Source: DATDTB01 sp035291025 (GTDB lineage: Archaea > Iainarchaeota > Iainarchaeia > JAFGOX01 > DATDTB01). From it: a DNA stretch of 26,185 nucleotides. Made by a program: the position numbers and the translations under genes. Location of the stretch: positions 1 through 26,185 of the forward strand of contig DATDTB010000076.1 of assembly GCA_035291025.1 (NCBI GenBank), in the 5' to 3' direction. Shown here one piece after another: positions 12,427 through 21,232 of the stretch (its first letter is position 1; every line of letters begins with the position of its first letter). The notes beneath the pieces are model-generated. The model saw nothing but the letters and a program-made list of their open reading frames with translations, was not told the DNA's origin and made no database searches.

Positions 12427-14967
12427 TCAAGGCGCGGCTTTTACGGGGCTCAAAGTCGATGGCCTGTAGCTGTTCACGCAGTTCGCCTTCCACGGCTCTT
12501 CCGTGACGAGGGAGCAAAAGCCATTGAATTCGTCTTGGGTGCCAGCGTAAACGCTCATTGCCCCAAACAAGCCCTGGTAACAGCTCTGCTTCGCCTCTTC
12601 GCGGACGCTTGAGCAAATTTCAAACGACAATTTTCTGCCGCCGACGGAGAAGTCTGAAATGGTTACGACGTCCAAACAGTAGTCCACCCAGTCCTTGGGA
12701 AGCAGCGCGCACTGCTCGAAGGCGAGTTTTTTCTCGCCCTTCGTCAACGGGTGGATTTGGCGCGCCAAGGCGTTAAAGCACGTCCTCTTCAAGTTTTCGG
12801 GCTCGACTTGCAGGCACAACTCGCCCACGCGCTTCAAGTCGCCCTTCAGCATTTGGTACATCAAACTGGGCTGGTTGGCCCAGCACCCGTCCAAGTCTTT
12901 TGCGTCAATGCGCGGGTCGTTGCACGGATAGAACAAGTCGCCTTCCTTCACCCAGCGGTCTTCGGCGGGCTTTCCGTCGTGGACGCCCCAAATGTTTTCC
13001 ATGAAAACTCCATCGCGGCAATTAAATCCCGGGAATCCTTCAACGCGTGCAGTCATTTCATTGCACAAGTCCAAGGCCTTAGTGAAGTTCTCGTAGCCAA
13101 CCCATGCAAGGAAGCCGTGGCCGAAGGCGTGAGAGCACTGCGACGTGACCGAGAGGCCGAGCTTTTGGCACTCGCGCGCTATTTCGTCCATTCCCTCGAC
13201 GCCGGACCTGCCGATTGCGAGTATCGTGAAACCGTGATAGCACGAGGCCAGGAAGTACTCCTTGCACTGCGCCAAGCCTTGCGCGCCGAATTCATTGAAC
13301 AAGTACTCCCCGACGGCGTGGTTGAGTAAGTGCGTCTGGCCAGTGAAAGGGAGACCTGAATGATAGAGTTGTTCCTGCGCCTCCGCCGGGCCGACGCGTT
13401 CAATCAAGCGCCTGTAAACCCTTACTTGTTCGTCCAAGTTCGTCAACGACTTTATTTCCTGGATTTCCGGGGACAAGCCTTGAAGGCCTTGGGAACTGGA
13501 AACCGAACTCAAGGGGTCCCGGTTGTAGGCCTTGATTATTGCAGTGGTCCGTTCGACGCATTCCTGCCTGTAAGTCCCGCCAAGGGACTCGCATAACTCC
13601 TTTGACGTCGCCGGCCAATCGTTGTATTCCTGGAAAATTACTTCAATGGCGGCGTGAATCACGCAAACCGCCCTTCCCTCGCTGGTGGACGCGGTGCCGC
13701 AGACGTTTTTCACTCCTTCAATGCTTCCAAGGCCCGAGTTCGCGGCAAAGAATCCGAGGCCTGCAAAACAGCTCGTCTTGAGCACTTGGCTGGGCGCTGC
13801 CTCGCACGAACTAGCCATTGCCTTGAAGTCCCAGTTGACTGCCTTGCCTAGGGAGTAAATGTGGTACTTGGCGCACTCGTAGTGGTATTTTTCGCTCACG
13901 GAAGAGCAAAAACTCCAGTCCTTAACGGGCGCGGGGGCGGTTGCGCTGTATTCCATGAACACGCCGTCGTAGCAAAACCCGCGGTGCCTTTCACCCAGCA
14001 AGTCGCAGTCAACTAAGGCGGCGCCGACGCCGAGTTCTTCCCACGCCAATAACCCGTGCCCGGTGCCGTGAATGCAGCTCGCCGTCAAGGCATCCCCGCC
14101 CTCGAACAAGCCAACGCACGCGGCCTCTATTTCCTTCAACGCGTCAACGCCTTTCTCCAGCAACATTTTCTCGGTCACGCCGTGATAGCACCCGAATGCA
14201 AACGACGGGTCGCAGGCCTTGACTCCCTTGATTCCAAGCTTGGCGTACAAGGCGTTCCCGGCAATGTGGGCTAGCTCGTGCGGGTTTTCCCTCACCACGC
14301 CGTTGACCTTGAAGGCTTCAACGAGGAACTTCCAAGCCCTTTCAGGGTCCGAGGCCGCCAGCTTTTTCATCACGCCCTGCTGTTCCTGGTAGGAAAGCGC
14401 CTTGAACTCGGATTTTTCAGGGAAGGCGATCGCTTCAGGGGGCGCTGCCGGCAGGAAAAGGTTTGCGAGCGAAAAGTACGCGGTGACTTTCTTGAACAAG
14501 TTGCCGAAAAAGGCTTCGATGAAAGCGATGCCGGGGTGTTTTTGCGCGGGATCGCCTTCCAGGGCGCCGGGCTCGGCGACGGCTTCAATAGTCATCGTGT
14601 TGCCTGGAAGCAAGTGGTCGTGCACGCCCCACGTTCCAATTTCATTGAAGGCGAACTTGAATTCCTCGCCTGTCTTCAAGCCCTTGCACGAATCCAATAG
14701 TTTTCCCTGGCCCGCGGAAAAGCATTTCCCGATGTCGGTCCCGGGGTAAACAGTGTGCGTTGGGTGCACGTCTGACGCGGGCCAGTGCTGTTTCTTGCCG
14801 TGGTTCACCCAAACAACTGAGTCGCCGACGTGGACTTTTACGTGGTCGGGGTAAAACCCATCGCTAGTCACGCTTACCACTTGTTGTCCGCCGTGCGCTG
14901 AAACTGGCGAGGGAAAAAAGGCAAGCAATGCCAGCGCTAGAATGCAGGTGAAAAGTTGAAGCCTCAA
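12427..14967 (-). CDS. Secreted cupredoxin fused to a Cys-pair helical array with two HGxGHG modules
   Basis: 846 residues. Signal peptide 1-24 (cleavage about VSA-HGG). Cupredoxin-like domain 28-132 with H61 (KKQHWPASD), C82, C94, and GTWGVHDHLLPGNTM (H116, H118, M125). The usual copper cysteine of a blue site is not in its normal place, so a type 1 site is doubtful. Then come two related modules, about 230-340 and 548-655, each with CYHG, C-x-H-x-x-GHG (CIHGTGHG, CSHAFGHG) and C-x-DGVFME. Between and after them are repeats with two cysteines 10-11 residues apart (CSSVSEKYHYEC, CALLPKDWVDYC, CSSVREEAKQSC), probably helix pairs each stapled by a disulfide. The only in-frame start is TTG 14967. 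An extracellular metal-linked enzyme or binding protein is inferred. Confidence 0.8.
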   Translation of the reverse strand: MRLQLFTCILALALLAFFPSPVSAHGGQQVVSVTSDGFYPDHVKVHVGDSVVWVNHGKKQHWPASDVHPTHTVYPGTDIGKCFSAGQGKLLDSCKGLKTGEEFKFAFNEIGTWGVHDHLLPGNTMTIEAVAEPGALEGDPAQKHPGIAFIEAFFGNLFKKVTAYFSLANLFLPAAPPEAIAFPEKSEFKALSYQEQQGVMKKLAASDPERAWKFLVEAFKVNGVVRENPHELAHIAGNALYAKLGIKGVKACDPSFAFGCYHGVTEKMLLEKGVDALKEIEAACVGLFEGGDALTASCIHGTGHGLLAWEELGVGAALVDCDLLGERHRGFCYDGVFMEYSATAPAPVKDWSFCSSVSEKYHYECAKYHIYSLGKAVNWDFKAMASSCEAAPSQVLKTSCFAGLGFFAANSGLGSIEGVKNVCGTASTSEGRAVCVIHAAIEVIFQEYNDWPATSKELCESLGGTYRQECVERTTAIIKAYNRDPLSSVSSSQGLQGLSPEIQEIKSLTNLDEQVRVYRRLIERVGPAEAQEQLYHSGLPFTGQTHLLNHAVGEYLFNEFGAQGLAQCKEYFLASCYHGFTILAIGRSGVEGMDEIARECQKLGLSVTSQCSHAFGHGFLAWVGYENFTKALDLCNEMTARVEGFPGFNCRDGVFMENIWGVHDGKPAEDRWVKEGDLFYPCNDPRIDAKDLDGCWANQPSLMYQMLKGDLKRVGELCLQVEPENLKRTCFNALARQIHPLTKGEKKLAFEQCALLPKDWVDYCLDVVTISDFSVGGRKLSFEICSSVREEAKQSCYQGLFGAMSVYAGTQDEFNGFCSLVTEEPWKANCVNSYRPSTLSPVKAAP

Positions 14968-15000
14968 GAGTCCCTACCCTGGAGAAAAAAAGGAGGCGTA

Positions 15001-15013
15001 GTCCTTAAAAATT
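15001..15013 (-). promoter_or_regulatory. Possible TATA region upstream of the cupredoxin gene
   Basis: Minus strand AATTTTTAAGGAC lies about 40 bases before the TTG start, in the 56-base gap after the giant repeat gene. A run of seven T (minus strand, 14985-14991) follows, which could be a terminator for the upstream gene. TTGGTTTCCAA (15013-15023) next to it is an interrupted palindrome. Confidence 0.35.
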
Positions 15014-15023
15014 GGTTTCCAAC

Positions 15024-17290
15024 TCACGCGGGAGTCGAGTAAGGAGAGTCGTAAGGACTGGAGTACGGGGAGTCGTAGGGAGTCGCGTAAGGCGACGGGT
15101 AGTCGTAAGGGGTTCCGTACGGGCTTGGGTACTCGTAACTGCTAGGGGACCCGTAAGGGCTTGGGTATTCATAGCCGCCGCCGGGCGTGCCGTAAGGCGA
15201 CGGGTAAGAGTAAGACGACGGCGTGGGGTACGAGTACGGACTCGGGTAAGAATAGCTATCGCTGGGGGTTGGGTAAGCGTAAGGAGTGGCGTACGAGCCG
15301 GGAGTCGGGTAAGAGTACGGGCTCGGGTAAGCATAACTCCCGGGCGTAGGGTATGAGTACGGCGAGGAATATGACGGAGTCGGGTATGAATAGCCTGGTT
15401 CGGGGGTTCCGTAAGGAGTCGGGTAAGAGTAAGTGCTCGGGCTTGGGTAAGCGTAAGGCGTCGGATACGAGTAAGTAGAGTCGCTGGGCGTTGGGTATTG
15501 GTAAGGTGACACGTAAGTGCCGTCGCTGGGAGTCGGGTAAGAGTACGGCGTTGAATACGTTCCAGGAGTCGAGTACGAAGGCGATGGGTAGCTCCCAGGA
15601 GTTGGGTAAGAGTACGGGCTTGGATACGAATAACTCCCAGGCGTGGGGTACGGGTAAGGGCTCGGGTAAGCATAGCCAGTGCCTCCAGGAGTTGGGTAAG
15701 CGTAAGGCGACGGGTAAGAATAGCCAGTGCCGGAAGGCGACGGGTAAGAGTAAGGCGATGGATACGACGGCGAGGGGTAAGTGTAACCGCCTTCAGGGCT
15801 TGGATACGGCGACGGGTACGAGTAAGTTCCGTCCGGGCTTGGGTATGTGTACGACGGCGAGGGGTAGGAATACGTTCCAGGCGTTGGGTAAGAGTAAGGA
15901 CTGGAGTAAGAGCCAGGCGACGGGTACGATGGCGAGGGGTAAGCGTAAGGCGACGGGTAAGAATAACTGCCGTCAGGGCTCGGGTAAATGTATGAAGGAG
16001 TTGGGTAAGGATAACCGCCGCCAGGGGAAGGGTAAGAGTACGGGCTATTGTATGCGGGCGTGGCGTAAGTGCCGCCCGGCGTTGGGTAAGAGTAGCCGGG
16101 CGAGGGGTAAGAGTAAGGCGTGTGGTAATCGAAAGGCGTTGGATACGGGTAAGTACCGGGAGTCGAGTAGGAAGGCGATGGATAGACGTAGCCTCCTCCG
16201 GGTGACGGGTACGCGTACGACGGGGTCACGTAAGTGCCACTGGGTGATGGGTACGAGTAAGAAAACGGCGTTGGGTAGTCGCCAGGGGTAACGTAAGGAG
16301 TGGGGTAAGCGTAAGTCCCGCCAGGAGTCGGGTAAGGGTACTCGCCTCCTGCCGGCGTTGGATACGCGTAAGTGCCGGAGGGCGAAGGGTAGGAATAGTA
16401 AGGCGTCTGGTAAGTCGTTGGAGACAAGTACGAAGGGCTCGGGTAAGAGTAATTGCCTGCAGGGCTTGGATACGTGTAACCGCTCGGCGACGGGTACGAG
16501 TCGTGCGGGGTCGGGTAAGGATAGTTGCCGGGCGAGGGGTAAGAGTAAACGGTTCCAGGCGACGGGTACTGGTAGCCAATCCCTGAAGGGCTCGGGTAAC
16601 TCGGGGTGGGGTACTCAAACGAAGGCGACGGGTACGAAGGCGTTGGGTACTCACCGGTTGAAGGCGACGGATACGAATAGTAAACCGGCGTAGAGTAAGT
16701 CGAGCCATCCGAGGGCGTTGGGTAAGAGTAATACGTTGGCGACTGGTAATAGTAAGGAGTCGGGTAAGCCCCGCCAGGCGTTGGATACTGGTAAGGCGTT
16801 TGATAGAACGGCGTTGGATACGAGTACTGGCCAATTGACGGGGTTGGGTAAGAGTAAGCAATTCCAGGCGTTGGATACGAATACGAAGGCGATGGATAGG
16901 AATTGGGCGACGGGTAAGAATAAGTGGGTGTTGGATAGTCACGGCTCGGCGTCGGGTAAGCATAGTAAGGCGACGGGTAAGTATACGCAGGAGTCGGGTA
17001 AGCCTCGCCAGGAGTCGGGTACTGGTAATACGTTGGCGACTGGTAGTACTGGCCCGGCGACGGGTAAGAATAATAAGGAGTCGGGTAAGCCTCGCCCGGC
17101 GTTGGATACTGGTAAGCCGTGGGCGACAAGTACGACGGCGTTGGGTATTCTCCCGGGGTTGGGTAAGCGTATGAAGGCGATGGGTAAGTATAGTAAGGCG
17201 TTTGGTACACGAAGCCGGGAGTCGTGTATTCAACTGGCGGCCCGGTAAAGCCTGGAGTCGGGTAAAACGGCGTCGGGTACTCCTGCGGCG
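15024..17290. repeat. Long low-complexity tandem repeat DNA encoding Tyr-Pro-Ser/Thr-Pro
   Basis: More than 2.2 kb of degenerate direct repeats with a 15-21 base period. On the plus strand the recurrent core is GGGTAAGAGTA or GGGTACGGG. It is the 3' part of the giant gene read on the minus strand (codons for YPTP and YPSP). The other reading frames also stay open for long stretches only because of the repeat. Units vary by synonymous and spacer changes, which suggests age and selection at protein level rather than recent slippage alone. Confidence 0.9.
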
Positions 17291-20200
17291 GGACCAAGGG
17301 CGCACCTTCCTCGACTGGCACTGTTTCAATGGCGTCGCCAACTTGTCGCGCCCACGCGTTTAATTGGGAATTGTAAGTCCACTCGCCTATTCCCTGGAAA
17401 GTGCTTACTTCAACGCGGTAATCGCCTGTTTCCGTGTCGTGGTCAAACGTGCGCGAGTCGTAATTGTAAACGTGTTCCTGTTCCGCCCCGGTTGCCGGGT
17501 CGAATGTGCCTTCCCCAGTGTCATACGTGTCGCCCGCGTCCGATTCCCACGTTGACGTCTCATTATTCCAGTTCCATTCAGTTCCCTCAGGGGTCGTGAA
17601 GGATTCCTGTGACTCGTAGCCAACTGGCGCAACCAAGTCCACGGGCGGCTGGTAAGCCTCGCCGTCAGGCGAAACCCACGCGCCCGCATCCGAGTCAAAA
17701 GTCCAAGTGTCGCTTCCGTAGTCGTAAGTGTAGTCGCCCAATTCAGAGTCGAATTCAGTGTTATAGTGAGGCGTCACTCCTTGTTCGGGTGTGTAAATGG
17801 TGCCGTCGGTTGAAACGTAAGTCTGGAACTCGGGGTTGTAGTCATAGCGCGCGTCGACGCCGTCAGTGCTTTGCAGTTCGTACCCCGTGGGCGTGTATTC
17901 AACGCTCCTGCCATCCGGGAGCTTGTATTCGCCTGGAGTGTAAGCAAAGGCCTCGCGCCCGCCGTCAGGAGTCACGACTTCGTAGCCTGTCGGCGTGTAA
18001 GTGTATTCGACAACGCCTTCCGGCGTTTCAATTGAGTAAGTGTATTCCTCGTTGCCGTTCTGGAATGCCGTCGGCGGCTCGTAGCCCTCTGGGTAGCTTT
18101 CCTCGTAAGCCTGCCCCGTCGGGGTCGTGAAACGCCAGCCAGTTTCAGTGAATTCGTACTTGTAGCCGCTTGCGGGGTCGTCGTACTGCGTGCCAATCAG
18201 GAATCCGCCGCCCGCGCCTTCCGAGATGACTTGGCCGCCAACGTTTCTTTCGGCGTCGGCTCCCGCGGCAACGAACTGGAAATTGTCCTCAATAACGAAG
18301 CCCGGCGGCAGGAAAGGCTCACCGTAAGCCTTCCGGTACTCGTCGGCGAACTTTTCGGAAACAATTTGGGCCGCTTCCTCCCCAGTCCTTCCCTCGGCCT
18401 GCAACGCGCTTACCTCGCCTTCATACCTTCCGCTGAACTCGTCAGTCAAAGCCGTGACTTTTTCGGCGCGGGCGTGTTCTTCGTCGAAGTAATCAGCGCG
18501 GTCCGGGTATTTTTGCTTCAATTCTTCCTTGAACGCCTCGTAGTCCTCAGCGTGTTGTTTTTCTTCCTCAAAGCGCTGCGTTTCAATGGAGTCAACTCTT
18601 TCCTGGAACTCTCCCACTTCCGTGAAAACATCTTCCGGGGCCTCTTCCTGCAATGCCGCGAGCTCTCCGGGCAGCAATCCCTCTGGAGTGATTCCTTCCT
18701 GCACGAACTCGAAGTCAATGAACCTGTCAGCGTTCAAAATCAAGTGCTCTGCCGCGCTCAAGTCGCCAAAAGCCCTTCCAAGCCTGTCGCCTTCAAGCGC
18801 GTTCTGCGTTTCCTGCAGCTTTATCTTGGCCTGCTCGACCATCTCGGTCAACGCGACCGCGTTCGATAGAATCAAGCCCTGCTCCTTGGCATCCGCCAGC
18901 TGTCTTTCGACTTCGGCAATCTTTTCCGCAATGACGGGGAGTTCTTCCTGGATGTCCTGCGTGCTGGCAGCGCCCAAACCGCTCGCCTGGAAGCCTGACT
19001 CGTAAAACAATTCGGCTTCAACTACTGGAACGCCTTGCGTTGAGGCAATGCCTTCAATCAACTGCGACCTCACTTCGCCGCCAAGGGATGCCTGCACTTC
19101 GCTCGTGGCGCTTTCAACTGAGCCGAAGTCAAGGAAGGCCGCGGCCTCGCCCGAAATGGCCCCGGTGGCAACCTGTGATTTCACGGTTTCATGCAAGTCC
19201 TGGGCGTGCTGTCCAACGGAAAGGGCCGCGGCAGTCAATTGGTTGACGGCGCTGGCGACTTCTTCCTGCTGCGTTGCTGCCCCTTCAACGGCGGCGCCGG
19301 GTGAAGTTGCGCCTTCAAATGCAGGGGATGACTGGATTTGCTGCAAGACGCTTTGAGTGGTAAAGCCAGCTGACTGCAAGGCCAGTGAAGCGCTGGCGGC
19401 AAGTTCCGGCGTGACGTTTCCACTTGAAAGAGCCGCGCTGGCCTCTGCCACGCGCTCGCCAACCACTTCAGTGGCAATCAACGCCTTTTCATGCAAGTCA
19501 GGCTCGACGGACACGCGGATGCTGTCCCACAAGTACTCGGCGGCGCTGAAGCCGTGGGTGTTGAACGCGGTTGGAGAGCCAGTGAAAGCAAACGCTGAAA
19601 CGTCCACTGGCTGCGGCGTGAACTGGCCCTGCGCCAAGGGCGACAAAGCAATCAAGAGGAACACCATCGCGGCTTTCTTCCTGCCGGGCTTCACGTGACC
19701 CTTTGACTTCCCGGAACCGCGTGAGAGGTTTGAAGGCGCGCCGCCTGCCGTTTTGCCCTTGCCGAAAGCGTTGAAGCGCTTTGCTCCCAGGAAAAGCAAT
19801 CCAAGCGCCAGCAGCCCGGCAACCGCCAAGTTCACCAAGCGGAATTCCTTGGAGTAAAACACGGCCTCGGGGCCGCCGCTCAAGGCCTGGAGGGCGCTCG
19901 CGGAATACTTTCCCCCAGGGGTTTGAACAGAGTAAGTCACTTCCACGCCGCCGCCCTGCAACTCGGCGAGCTTTTCAGGCGACAAGTCCATGAAGCCGAG
20001 AACCTCTGAAACGAAGGCGTCACTGCTTGCCGCGTTGTACATGTAAGTGGTCTCGAAAAGGGAGTCAATTGCCGAATAATAGCTTGCACCAGACAAGTTC
20101 GCCCTGCCGGTAAGCACGACTGAGTTGCCCGATGGCGCGCACGTCTCTCCTTCCCACGCCACCCTTCCAAGGATGCTCGCGCAAAAGCCGGCAAAGGAAG

Positions 20201-20372
20201 AGCTCACGTCCGAGGCAAGCGCTTCGTTGAAGGAAAAAGTGACGCTCCTCGCCGAAACACCTTCCCTTGAAATTGACTCACTCAACGCGATTTCAAGGCC
20301 GGACTCGGCAAGAACTGGTGACGCTAGCGCAAGAACAAGAAGCAAACCCGCGGTTTTTTTCGGAAAATACAT
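15024..20372 (-). CDS. Giant secreted protein with C-terminal Tyr-Pro-Thr/Ser-Pro repeats and an internal second signal sequence
   Basis: 1782 residues. Signal peptide 1-22 (KKTAGLLLVLALASPVLA). A first external domain runs to about 175, then a membrane segment about 178-197, then a very basic loop (about 198-233). A second signal-peptide-like stretch starts at M236 (KKAAMVFLLIALSPLAQGQ). After it come a helical region resembling DUF5667-type domains (YLWDSIRVSVEPDLHEKALIATEVV), coiled coil around 480-640, and Tyr-rich short repeats with TPTGYE and TPDG motifs (about 740-1030). From about 1031 to the end are some 750 residues of [Y/S]YP[T/S]P units. A cell-wall-like stalk, adhesin or matrix protein is likely, and the many Thr/Ser-Pro sites are candidates for glycosylation. 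No enzyme domain is recognised. ATG start. Confidence 0.85.
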   Translation of the reverse strand: MYFPKKTAGLLLVLALASPVLAESGLEIALSESISREGVSARSVTFSFNEALASDVSSSFAGFCASILGRVAWEGETCAPSGNSVVLTGRANLSGASYYSAIDSLFETTYMYNAASSDAFVSEVLGFMDLSPEKLAELQGGGVEVTYSVQTPGGKYSASALQALSGGPEAVFYSKEFRLVNLAVAGLLALGLLFLGAKRFNAFGKGKTAGGAPSNLSRGSGKSKGHVKPGRKKAAMVFLLIALSPLAQGQFTPQPVDVSAFAFTGSPTAFNTHGFSAAEYLWDSIRVSVEPDLHEKALIATEVVGERVAEASAALSSGNVTPELAASASLALQSAGFTTQSVLQQIQSSPAFEGATSPGAAVEGAATQQEEVASAVNQLTAAALSVGQHAQDLHETVKSQVATGAISGEAAAFLDFGSVESATSEVQASLGGEVRSQLIEGIASTQGVPVVEAELFYESGFQASGLGAASTQDIQEELPVIAEKIAEVERQLADAKEQGLILSNAVALTEMVEQAKIKLQETQNALEGDRLGRAFGDLSAAEHLILNADRFIDFEFVQEGITPEGLLPGELAALQEEAPEDVFTEVGEFQERVDSIETQRFEEEKQHAEDYEAFKEELKQKYPDRADYFDEEHARAEKVTALTDEFSGRYEGEVSALQAEGRTGEEAAQIVSEKFADEYRKAYGEPFLPPGFVIEDNFQFVAAGADAERNVGGQVISEGAGGGFLIGTQYDDPASGYKYEFTETGWRFTTPTGQAYEESYPEGYEPPTAFQNGNEEYTYSIETPEGVVEYTYTPTGYEVVTPDGGREAFAYTPGEYKLPDGRSVEYTPTGYELQSTDGVDARYDYNPEFQTYVSTDGTIYTPEQGVTPHYNTEFDSELGDYTYDYGSDTWTFDSDAGAWVSPDGEAYQPPVDLVAPVGYESQESFTTPEGTEWNWNNETSTWESDAGDTYDTGEGTFDPATGAEQEHVYNYDSRTFDHDTETGDYRVEVSTFQGIGEWTYNSQLNAWARQVGDAIETVPVEEGAPLVPPQEYPTPFYPTPGFTGPPVEYTTPGFVYQTPYYTYPSPSYAYPTPGEYPTPSYLSPTAYQYPTPGEAYPTPYYSYPSPGQYYQSPTYYQYPTPGEAYPTPAYTYPSPYYAYPTPSRDYPTPTYSYPSPNSYPSPSYSYPTPGIAYSYPTPSIGQYSYPTPFYQTPYQYPTPGGAYPTPYYYQSPTYYSYPTPSDGSTYSTPVYYSYPSPSTGEYPTPSYPSPSFEYPTPSYPSPSGIGYQYPSPGTVYSYPSPGNYPYPTPHDSYPSPSGYTYPSPAGNYSYPSPSYLSPTTYQTPYYSYPSPSGTYAYPTPAGGEYPYPTPGGTYAYPTPYVTPGDYPTPFSYSYPSPSGTYVTPSYAYPSPGGGYVYPSPSYSTPGTYPYPTPFDYHTPYSYPSPGYSYPTPGGTYATPAYNSPYSYPSPGGGYPYPTPSYIYPSPDGSYSYPSPYAYPSPSYPSPGSYSSPYSYPTPGTYSYPSPSYTYPSPDGTYSYPSPYPSPEGGYTYPSPSYPSPYSYPSPSGTGYSYPSPYAYPTPGGTGYAYPSPYPYPTPGSYSYPSPYSYPTPGSYPSPSYSTPGTYSTPYSYPTPSDGTYVSPYQYPTPSDSTYSYPTPYAYPSPSTYSYPTPYGTPEPGYSYPTPSYSSPYSYPTPGSYAYPSPYSYPTPGSYATPYAYPTPSDSYSYPSPYSYPTPSSYSYPSPYGTPGGGYEYPSPYGSPSSYEYPSPYGTPYDYPSPYATPYDSPYSSPYDSPYSTPA

Positions 20373-20410
20373 AAATCAATCCTACAATCCTTGCCAGATC
20401 AGCCTGTGAC

Positions 20411-20424
20411 TTTCCAATTGGAAA
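20411..20424. promoter_or_regulatory. Perfect 14-bp palindrome between divergent genes
   Basis: TTTCCAATTGGAAA lies 39-52 bases upstream of the giant repeat gene, in the divergent spacer with endonuclease III. It is a plausible operator for a dimeric regulator. A related half-site arrangement, TTGGTTTCCAA, lies at 15013-15023 before the cupredoxin gene. Confidence 0.4.
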
Positions 20425-20502
20425 CTAGATAACCCTTAGAAAAGAATTACCATTAAAAAGGTTGCTGTCAGGGCTACCTAGCGGGAGCTTGCCCAATCCA
20501 AG

Positions 20503-20526
20503 GCATGCTGGGAAAAACCAGCACGC
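20503..20526. other. Stem-loop upstream of endonuclease III
   Basis: TGCTGG (20506-20511) pairs with CCAGCA (20518-20523) around a GAAAAA loop, and GC/GC extends the stem past one mismatch. No T run follows on the plus strand. The spacer 20373-20577 otherwise holds only promoters and the palindrome at 20411. Confidence 0.3.
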
Positions 20527-20544
20527 TGCGCATCCCAGGCGTCG

Positions 20545-20556
20545 CTCTTAAAAAAC
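20545..20556 (+). promoter_or_regulatory. TATA-like box of the endonuclease III gene
   Basis: CTCTTAAAAAAC centred about 27 bases before ATG 20578 fits a leaderless transcript and supports that ATG over the TTG at 20569. Confidence 0.45.
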
Positions 20557-20577
20557 CTTGGCGGGGCATTGAATGGA

Positions 20578-21228
20578 ATGAAGGGAAGACTTGGAAAAAG
20601 AGCCGAAGAAGTGCTGGCGTTGCTGGAAAAAAAGTACGGCAGGATAACTGGTTTCCTGAAAAGCAAGGACGCGTGGCAGCTCCTCGTCGCAACCCAGCTA
20701 AGCGCGCAGTGCACTGACGAGCGCGTCAACCAAATCACTCCCGCGCTTTTCGCGAAATACAAGACCGCCAAGGATTTCGCGGAATGCGACCTGATGGAAC
20801 TACAGAAGCTGGTTTACTCGTCGGGTTTTTACAGGCAAAAGGCGCGCAACATAAGGAACGCCGCGAGAGTTGTTGTGGAAAGGTTCAAGGGCAAAGTCCC
20901 CCGGACTATGGACGAATTGCTGGAGCTCCCGGGGGTTGGGCGCAAGACCGCGAACGTCGTGCTGGCGCAAGCCTACGGAATAGAGGCAGGCATCACGGTC
21001 GACACTCACGTGGGAAGGCTGGCGCGAAGGCTCGGCTTCACGAAGGAAGTGAACCCGGACAAGGTCGAAAGGGACCTGGTGAAAGTGTTCCCGGAAGGGC
21101 GCTGGGAAGAGCTTGACTTGCTGCTGATACAGCACGGCCGCGACACGTGCACTTCGCGCAAGGCTTTTTGCTCGCGGTGCGTCCTAAGCGGGGCTTGCCC
21201 AAGAGTTGGTGTTGAAAAAAGCCGCTGA
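20578..21228 (+). CDS. nth: Endonuclease III, DNA glycosylase/AP lyase
   Basis: 216 residues. Base-excision repair enzyme that removes oxidised pyrimidines and nicks abasic sites. The helix-hairpin-helix LPGVGRKTANVV contains the catalytic lysine K123, and the catalytic aspartate D142 is in ITVDTHVGRLARRLG. These match K120 and D138 of the E. coli enzyme. The C-terminal [4Fe-4S] loop CTSRKAFCSRCVLSGAC has the canonical C-x6-C-x2-C-x5-C spacing. ATG 20578 is chosen over TTG 20569 because of the TATA spacing and the usual length. It stands alone on this strand and converges on the toxin gene, with 4 bases between stops. Confidence 0.95.
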   Translation: MKGRLGKRAEEVLALLEKKYGRITGFLKSKDAWQLLVATQLSAQCTDERVNQITPALFAKYKTAKDFAECDLMELQKLVYSSGFYRQKARNIRNAARVVVERFKGKVPRTMDELLELPGVGRKTANVVLAQAYGIEAGITVDTHVGRLARRLGFTKEVNPDKVERDLVKVFPEGRWEELDLLLIQHGRDTCTSRKAFCSRCVLSGACPRVGVEKSR

Positions 21229-21232
21229 GTTT

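Noticed and set aside
15024..17290. CRISPR-like array
   Set aside because: The repeats are short, degenerate, lack unique spacers of constant length and lie within a continuous coding frame.
15491..17341. Long open frames on the plus strand (15491-16291) and in another minus frame (16226-17341)
   Set aside because: They are shadows of the tandem repeat. Their translations are low-complexity Gly/Lys/Ser or Thr/Arg/Leu without any domain, while the main frame has a signal peptide and continues for 1782 codons.
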